Positions 8,864 to 10,535 of a stretch of 10,535 nucleotides of DNA are shown piece after piece. Under the pieces are notes generated by a model that had not been told where the DNA came from, made no database searches, and saw nothing but the letters and a program-made list of their open reading frames with translations. Source of the stretch: a bacterium (lineage in GTDB: Bacteria > Patescibacteriota > Gracilibacteria > Absconditabacterales > Absconditicoccaceae); the NCBI GenBank assembly GCA_020629735.1, contig JAHDCT010000029.1, forward strand, positions 1 through 10,535. The letters run 5' to 3'. Every line of letters starts with the position of its first letter. Position 1 is the stretch's first letter. The position numbers were made by a program, and so were the translations under genes.

Positions 8864-10295
8864 GTACGGGGCAATGGATGGGGTAGCTATATGACAAGCA
8901 GTTGAGGATCAAGTAATGCGTTTGTTTACACAAGAAATACATGAGGTGAATACAGAAAATATGTGGAAAAATCGACATCAAACCTATCATGATCGTACGT
9001 GCAAGCTTATGCAAAGTAAAACCTGAGTGATGTATCAACCAGCATTTTTTCATCAAAATCTCTTTGTGAAATGTGATTTTCTTGTACCAAACGAGCAATG
9101 AACTTACGATCTGTACGAAGTAAAAGCAAAAAATAATATCTTTAAAAAAACGAAAGAAGCACCTCTGTTAGATGACCTTATTGCCGACGTAAGTATACAG
9201 GCATACGTTCTCAAAAGAGTTCTTTGAATGAGTTTTTCATGAAAAGTATTCATAGTTCACGTAGACAAGGAATATAAAAGGGAAGGTGAGGTGAACCCAC
9301 ATCACTTACTAAAGAAAGAAGAAGTGACACAAGAATGTATGGCTGATGCTCAAGTTGAAATGATTCTTAAAGCGATGAGAGAGTCACTGAGCTTGCCGCA
9401 GGAGGCATTTAATAAAAGATATCCTTATGAAGGAAGTGATTATATGAGTTATTTTGGGAAAAAGCCTCCTAAACAATCGCTCTGGACCATACCACGATTA
9501 AGCCCAGCAAAAAAAGTAGAGCTCTTTGAAGATGAGAAAACCAGTTTAGAAGAGATTGCGGAAATCGATGACGAGTATTTCTTGAACAGTAAAGGTGAAA
9601 AGTGAAGAACAGCTATCTTTATGGATTTGCGAAAAAAGTGAGAAACAAGTATTGACCGAGAGGCTCTAGCGATTGAGTTAAAAGGACTCCAATATCCTCT
9701 CTATTTTTACGATTATGAGACAATTTCGTCTCCAGTTCCTTACTTTAATGGAACCTCGCCTTGGCAACAAGTAGTTGTCCAGTATTCACTGCACATTGTA
9801 CATCAAGACGGAGAGATAGAGCATCACGAAGCGTTAATTGAACCATGAGAAAAGGGGAATAAACGTATTCTTGAAAAAATGCTGCAAGACATGAACTGAG
9901 CAAAAGATGGAACCTATATCGTACGATACAAATGATTCGAAAATTCGAGAAACACTGAGCGATGAGTGATCTTTCCAGAGTATAAAGAGCAGTTAGAATA
10001 CATAAATAAGAATACGTTTGATCTCATGGAAATCTTTAGCAAACAAATTTATTTTGATAGAAGATTTGAAGGATCTTGTTCGATCAAAAAAGTACTTCCT
10101 GTCTTAACAGACATAAGTTATGATGACATGGAAGTGAAAAATTGAGCTATTGCCATGGATCTACTTGCAAAGTTAGCAACCAACAAAATATCAATTTTAA
10201 GACTCGAAAAAGTGCAACGTGATCTCCTTGCTTATTGTAAGCTCGATTCGCGAGCTATGGTAGCTATCTGGAAGAAATTAAGAGAACTTCTTTAA
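8760..10295 (+). CDS. DUF2779 domain protein, putative two-domain nuclease, 511 aa
   Basis: ATG 8760 follows directly on an in-frame TAG (8757-8759), so it is the most upstream possible ATG start; the frame runs to TAA 10293-10295 with twelve TGA-Gly codons. The N-terminus KITKSLFVEFCTNPKLARRH is typical of DUF2779 proteins. A PD-(D/E)XK, Cas4-like core is suggested by Asp106 (KCDFLV), Glu120 and Lys122 (YEVKAK), followed by SIQAYVL. The C-terminal DUF2779 part has FYDYET (Asp318, Glu320), FNGTSPWQQVVVQYSLH, FENSRNTER, FEGSCSIKKVLPVL and LLAYCKLDSRAM (Asp496), a pattern like DEDD/RNase H-fold exonucleases. Function in this family is not established; nucleic-acid cleavage is inferred from the residues. 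No CRISPR array or cas gene is nearby. TAAGAT at 8743-8748 is a weak -10 candidate; no Shine-Dalgarno sequence is seen. Length is in keeping with the family. Confidence 0.88.
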
Positions 10296-10309
10296 CTATA
10301 TACACACAT

Positions 10310-10535
10310 ATGACATCGTCATGTAGAGCAGACTTTCCCATTTTCTCACAACATTCTGACCTAGCTTACTTAGATAGCGCTGCAAGTCTTCAAAAACCTC
10401 AAGCAGTCATTGAGGCAATTAGTGAGTATCTCTCAACATCATATGCTAATATTCATAGAGGAAAATATGAGCTATCAGAAATATCAGAAGATCTCTATCG
10501 ACAAGCCAGAAAATCAGTAGCAAATTTCATCTGAG
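10310..10535 (+). CDS. sufS: SufS/CsdA-type cysteine desulfurase (N-terminal 75 residues, 3' end cut)
   Basis: ATG 10310 opens a frame that runs off the window. Group II cysteine desulfurase landmarks are clear: ADFPIF near the start, YLDSAASLQKPQAVIEAI (family consensus YLDNAATSQKP), YANIHRGKYELSE (consensus ANVHRG...LSE), then YRQARKSVANFI followed by TGA (10532-10534), which must be Gly to match the family's FIG. Full-length SufS is about 400 residues, so the PLP lysine and active-site cysteine lie outside. These enzymes take sulfur from cysteine for Fe-S cluster assembly or tRNA thiolation. The gene begins 14 bases after the DUF2779 stop, so co-transcription is possible. TATATA at 10297-10302 lies 7 bases before the ATG and could instead give a leaderless transcript, though no good -35 is seen. 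No Shine-Dalgarno sequence is present. Confidence 0.93.

Overview
The window reads as part of a low-GC genome from a bacterium that translates UGA as glycine (genetic code 25), which is known from the candidate phyla Absconditabacteria (SR1) and Gracilibacteria (BD1-5). Read with the standard code, nearly every gene is broken into short pieces. Read with UGA as Gly, long frames appear that end only in TAA or TAG. UGA falls at positions that must be glycine in known families: DQEGG (TGA at 231-233) and KHFPGHG (TGA at 669-671) of a family 3 glycoside hydrolase, and the FIG of a SufS-type cysteine desulfurase (10532-10534). I cannot tell the two phyla apart from this window.

Layout. Bases 1-1049 hold the nearly complete 3' part of a NagZ-like glycoside hydrolase gene, followed by a possible terminator (1074-1104). 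Bases 1156-6612 are a single 1818-residue ORF on the plus strand with about 50 in-frame UGA codons. I recognise no family for the whole protein; it has a peptidoglycan-binding-like motif near residues 305-340 and a hydrophobic hairpin near 982-1016. Eighteen bases later comes a 271-residue gene of unknown function (6631-7446), probably in the same transcript. It converges on a small minus-strand membrane-protein gene of DUF5665 type (7443-7706), with the stop codons overlapping by 4 bases. All seven glycines of the small protein are UGA.

After an intergenic stretch of about 190 bases with an inverted repeat, a near-consensus promoter (TTGACG-17-TATAAT) sits only 4 bases from an ATG at 7896, which suggests leaderless transcription of a 233-residue unknown protein. 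That gene appears to continue in the -1 frame after its stop at 8597, so it is frameshifted, decayed or recoded. Then come a complete DUF2779 nuclease-like gene (8760-10295) and, 14 bases on, the start of a sufS-type cysteine desulfurase gene that runs off the window.

How the genes relate is mostly unknown. The GH3 enzyme and the giant protein could both act on peptidoglycan, but the second link rests on one weak motif. The DUF2779 and sufS genes may be co-transcribed. None of the starts has a convincing Shine-Dalgarno sequence. No tRNA, rRNA, CRISPR array, insertion sequence or origin was seen.
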